The notes below the pieces were generated by a model. The model was not told the DNA's origin, did not search any database, and worked only from the letters and a program-made list of their open reading frames with translations. Shown one piece after another: positions 6,218-8,603 of a stretch of DNA of 8,603 nucleotides. The first letter of the stretch is position 1. Every line of letters starts with the position of its first letter. The position numbers were made by a program, and so were the translations under genes. Origin of the DNA: Betaproteobacteria bacterium (GTDB taxonomy: Bacteria; Pseudomonadota; Gammaproteobacteria; Burkholderiales; Burkholderiaceae_C); the NCBI GenBank assembly GCA_025354965.1, contig JANXLW010000407.1, positions 1 through 8,603 on the forward strand. Reading direction: 5' to 3'.

Positions 6218-7711
6218 TTACTGAAACGCCACCTCGGCAAAGCTGCGCAGCTTGCGACTGTGCAATTGGTCAACGCCCTGCTGGCGTAGCAGCTCAATGG
6301 CGCGCATGCCGATGCGCAAATGCTGGTCCACCCGTTCGCGATAGAAGTGATTGGCCATGCCGGGCAACTTGATTTCGCCGTGCAGCGGCTTGTCGCTCAC
6401 ACACAAGAGCGTTCCGTACGGCACCCGAAACCTGAAGCCGTTGGCCGCGATGGTGGCGCTCTCCATGTCCAGCGCCACCGCGCGACTCTGACTGAAGCGG
6501 CGCTGTGGGCCGTTGTCTGGCAGCAGCTCCCAGTTGCGGTTATCGGTGCTGGCCACGGTGCCGGTGCGCATGATGCGTTTGAGCTCGGGGCCCTTGAGCT
6601 GCGTCACTTCCGACACCGCCGCTTCCAGCGCTACCTGAATTTCGGCCAGCGCCGGAATCGGCACCCACAGCGGCAGCTCTTCGTCCAGCACGTGGTCTTC
6701 GCGCACATAGCCATGTGCCAGCACATAGTCACCGAGCTGCTGCGAGTTGCGCAGACCGGCGCAGTGGCCCAGCATGATCCAGGCGTGCGGGCGAAGTACG
6801 GCAATGTGGTCGGTGATGGTCTTGGCATTGGCCGGGCCGACGCCGATGTTGACCATGGTAATGCCGCTGCGATCCGCGCGCACCAGGTGATAAGCCGGCA
6901 TTTGCGGCAGGCGTGGCGGTATCTTGCCCAGCTCGTCACCCGCTAGCGCCGGCGTACCAAGGCGGCGCGTCACGACGTTGCCGGGTTCCACAAACGCGAT
7001 GTACTCGCTGTTCGGGTTGGCCACCGCCTCATGCCCGAGACGGACAAACTCGTCGATGTAAAACTGGTAGTTGGTGAACAGCACGAAGTTCTGGAAATGC
7101 TCGGGTGCAGTGCCGGTGTAGTGGCGCAGGCGGTGCAGCGAATAGTCGACTCGCGGCGCGGTAAAGAGGGACAGCGGTTGCGCCTCGCCCGGCCGCGGCA
7201 CATGCGTGCCGTTGGCAATGCCGTCGTCCATGGCGGCCAGGTCTGGCAGGTCAAACACGTCACGCATCAACTGACGCCGTTCGGCACTCAGGTTGCCCTC
7301 GATGTGATCGTTCTCGGCAAACGAGAAGTGCACCGGAATCGGCTGCGCGCTGGTGCCCACTTCCAGCTCAACCTGGTGGTTTTCCAGCAGCAGGGTGAAT
7401 TGCTCCAGGTAGTACTGGGCATACAAATCAGGGCGGCTCAAGGTGGTCTCGAAGCGCCCCGGCCCGGCTACAAAACCGTAACTCAGGCGGGCACTCTCGG
7501 CCGAGCTCAGGCGTGCCACGGTGTCGGTCTGTACCCGCACAAACGGGTAGCAGGCGCGCGCATGACCGGGCAGGTCGTCGCCATCCACAAAGCGCTGCAT
7601 GGCGGAACGCAGGTGGGCGATGCTGGTGTCATAAATCTCACGGGCGCGCGCCAGTGCAGCGGCCGGGTCGGTGAAGCGGGCCGGGGCGATGAAGGTGGGC
7701 AAATAGGGCAT
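6218..7711 (-). CDS. amn: AMP nucleosidase
   Basis: This cytoplasmic enzyme hydrolyses AMP to adenine and ribose 5-phosphate and helps set adenylate pools. With the ATG at 7711 (MPYLPTFIAPARF) it has 497 residues, close to the 484 of E. coli Amn. The N-terminal Amn domain includes HFSFAENDHIEG near residue 127 and FQNFVLFTNYQFYIDEFV. The C-terminal half is the nucleoside phosphorylase fold: TMVNIGVGPANAKTITDH, GHCAGLRNSQQLGDY near 315, VALDMESATIAANG, and CVSDKPLHGEIK, where D440 is at the place of the catalytic aspartate. The frame stays open upstream to 7804, but those 31 codons are unlike the family, and translation from them would overlap the divergent hydrolase gene. A GGAA lies about 10 nt before the ATG; a stronger ribosome site is not seen. 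The gene is monocistronic here and divergent from the serine hydrolase across 67 bp. Product call very sure. Confidence 0.96.
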   Translation of the reverse strand: MPYLPTFIAPARFTDPAAALARAREIYDTSIAHLRSAMQRFVDGDDLPGHARACYPFVRVQTDTVARLSSAESARLSYGFVAGPGRFETTLSRPDLYAQYYLEQFTLLLENHQVELEVGTSAQPIPVHFSFAENDHIEGNLSAERRQLMRDVFDLPDLAAMDDGIANGTHVPRPGEAQPLSLFTAPRVDYSLHRLRHYTGTAPEHFQNFVLFTNYQFYIDEFVRLGHEAVANPNSEYIAFVEPGNVVTRRLGTPALAGDELGKIPPRLPQMPAYHLVRADRSGITMVNIGVGPANAKTITDHIAVLRPHAWIMLGHCAGLRNSQQLGDYVLAHGYVREDHVLDEELPLWVPIPALAEIQVALEAAVSEVTQLKGPELKRIMRTGTVASTDNRNWELLPDNGPQRRFSQSRAVALDMESATIAANGFRFRVPYGTLLCVSDKPLHGEIKLPGMANHFYRERVDQHLRIGMRAIELLRQQGVDQLHSRKLRSFAEVAFQ

Positions 7712-7778
7712 GACGCTATTGTTCCATGGTCTGATACTTGGGGTAGAGTCAGTCCTTGCATTTCTACCGGGAATTCTT
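7712..7778. promoter_or_regulatory. Divergent intergenic region of amn and the serine hydrolase
   Basis: These 67 bp must hold the 5' signals of both genes. On the plus strand GGGAA (7769-7773) lies 5 nt before the hydrolase ATG and is a credible ribosome site. I could not find a convincing -35/-10 pair for either direction, so the promoters may extend into the flanking coding sequence. Confidence 0.4.
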
Positions 7779-8603
7779 ATGGTGAACGCATCGGGCTCGA
7801 TCAAACGCGCTTTGTTGATGGCCTTGGGCCTGCTGGTGGCTTTGGTGGCGCTTGCCCTCGCGGCCTTGCTTTACCTGGGCATCCCACAAAATGCGGCCGG
7901 CATGGCGGCCAAGGGCGTGTGTTCTGCTGCGTTTGTGGCCGGGCGCCCATGGCAAAAGTTGTTGGCGGATGACGTGCTGCCCGCCAGCCCGGTATTGGGC
8001 TTGATCAGTATTGCAGTGGATGAAAAGACCAGCAGCGTCACGGCAAAGTTCGCCGGCCTGTTTACGCGCCAGGCGGTGTTGCTGGCGCAGCGCGGTTGCG
8101 TGCTGGATGTGGCGCCATCCGGCGCGTCGGCATCAGCGGCCAAGCGCGTCAACCCGCATGCCGACCAACCGTGGCCACAGGGCGAGGCCGCCTTGCCGGT
8201 GGCGCAGTGGCCCACTGGCGTGGATGCGTCCGCACTGCAAAAAATTGTCGATCAGGCCTTTGTCGGTGCCGGCGACCCGCTGGCCGCCAATGCCCGCGGT
8301 GTGGCGGTGGTTCACAAGGGGCGCCTGCTGGTGTTGCGCACAGCGACGGGATTCGCATCCGGCACACCTTTGCACGGCTGGTCCATGAGCAAGACGGTCA
8401 ATGGCATGCTGATGCACAAGCTCTCGGTCGACACGCAGCTGTCGCTGGACTCCGCAGTGGTGGACGCATTTTCGCCGGCACGCGAACCGGCGTGGGTGGC
8501 TTCCTGGCGCAAGGATGAGCGCAGGAACATCAAGGTATCCGACCTGCTGTACCTGCGCGACGGTCTGGCCAGCACGGAAGACTATGACCCCTGGGGCTCG
8601 GTG
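7779..8603 (+). CDS. Membrane-anchored serine hydrolase, class C beta-lactamase-like (cut by the right edge)
   Basis: The frame is open for 275 codons to the window end. Residues about 10-34 form one transmembrane or uncleaved signal segment after SIKR, placing the rest in the periplasm. The early segment GVCSAAFVAGR with C48, followed by QRGCVLD with C107, is a recurrent N-terminal extension in this group of hydrolases as I recall it; the two cysteines could pair as a disulfide. The active-site SxxK is S202-M-S-K205 in HGWSMSKTVNGM, followed by LSVDTQLSLDSAV and DLLYLRDGLASTEDY, corresponding to the LLxMxSGLxxxExY stretch of class C beta-lactamase/NylB-like (6-aminohexanoate-dimer hydrolase-like) proteins. 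The tyrosine and KTG-like motifs fall outside the window. Substrate unknown: such proteins act as esterases, amidases or peptidases more often than as true beta-lactamases. The ATG at 7779 has GGGAA 5 nt upstream. Confidence 0.88.
   Translation, partial: MVNASGSIKRALLMALGLLVALVALALAALLYLGIPQNAAGMAAKGVCSAAFVAGRPWQKLLADDVLPASPVLGLISIAVDEKTSSVTAKFAGLFTRQAVLLAQRGCVLDVAPSGASASAAKRVNPHADQPWPQGEAALPVAQWPTGVDASALQKIVDQAFVGAGDPLAANARGVAVVHKGRLLVLRTATGFASGTPLHGWSMSKTVNGMLMHKLSVDTQLSLDSAVVDAFSPAREPAWVASWRKDERRNIKVSDLLYLRDGLASTEDYDPWGSV

Noticed and set aside
6320..6946. 208-codon plus-strand open frame
   Set aside because: Antisense shadow of the conserved phosphorylase domain of amn; no ribosome site or motif.
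7712..7804. Upstream extension of amn by 31 codons to an ATG at 7804
   Set aside because: The added residues do not resemble AMP nucleosidase N-termini, and they would overlap the start of the divergent hydrolase gene.
7031..7972. 313-codon plus-strand open frame
   Set aside because: It is antisense to the N-terminal half of amn and then overlaps the hydrolase in another frame; long antisense frames are common in GC-rich genes and no family motif is visible.

Overview
The window looks like chromosomal DNA of a betaproteobacterium, most likely Burkholderiales (Comamonadaceae-like). This rests on moderately high GC, the codon use, and the flavour of the proteins (2-Cys type OhrR with Ohr, a long AMP nucleosidase, a membrane-anchored class C beta-lactamase-like hydrolase). 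The assignment is an inference from protein character, not from any marker gene. I see no rRNA, tRNA, CRISPR array, intact insertion sequence or phage gene.

Left part (1-1440), all on the minus strand: ohrR (MarR-family organic-peroxide sensor), then ohr (OsmC-family thiol peroxidase), then the first 129 codons of a DUF2855 protein that runs off the left edge. A perfect 17-bp palindrome of the classical OhrR operator type lies just upstream of ohrR, between candidate -35 and -10 elements. This is a peroxide-inducible detoxification locus: OhrR represses until its reactive cysteine is oxidised, and Ohr then reduces organic hydroperoxides.

Middle part (1441-4587): a 240-bp intergenic stretch with a possible promoter, then one large plus-strand gene. 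It encodes an exported protein of about 967 residues with an N-terminal YVTN-type beta-propeller and a C-terminal phosphoesterase domain of the alkaline phosphatase superfamily.

Decayed block (4588-6217): no intact gene. It holds the C-terminal remnant of a SAM-dependent methyltransferase with an in-frame TAG, a second OsmC-family gene with an in-frame TAA at codon 63, and two long stretches in which I recognise nothing. Adjacent genes broken by separate stop codons suggest a region under relaxed selection.

Right part (6218-8603): amn (AMP nucleosidase, minus strand) and, divergently across 67 bp, a membrane-anchored serine hydrolase with an SxxK active site, cut by the right edge.

I did not find a convincing new multi-gene system. 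The points most worth following are the ohrR-ohr-DUF2855 arrangement with its operator, and the pair of interrupted genes in the decayed block.
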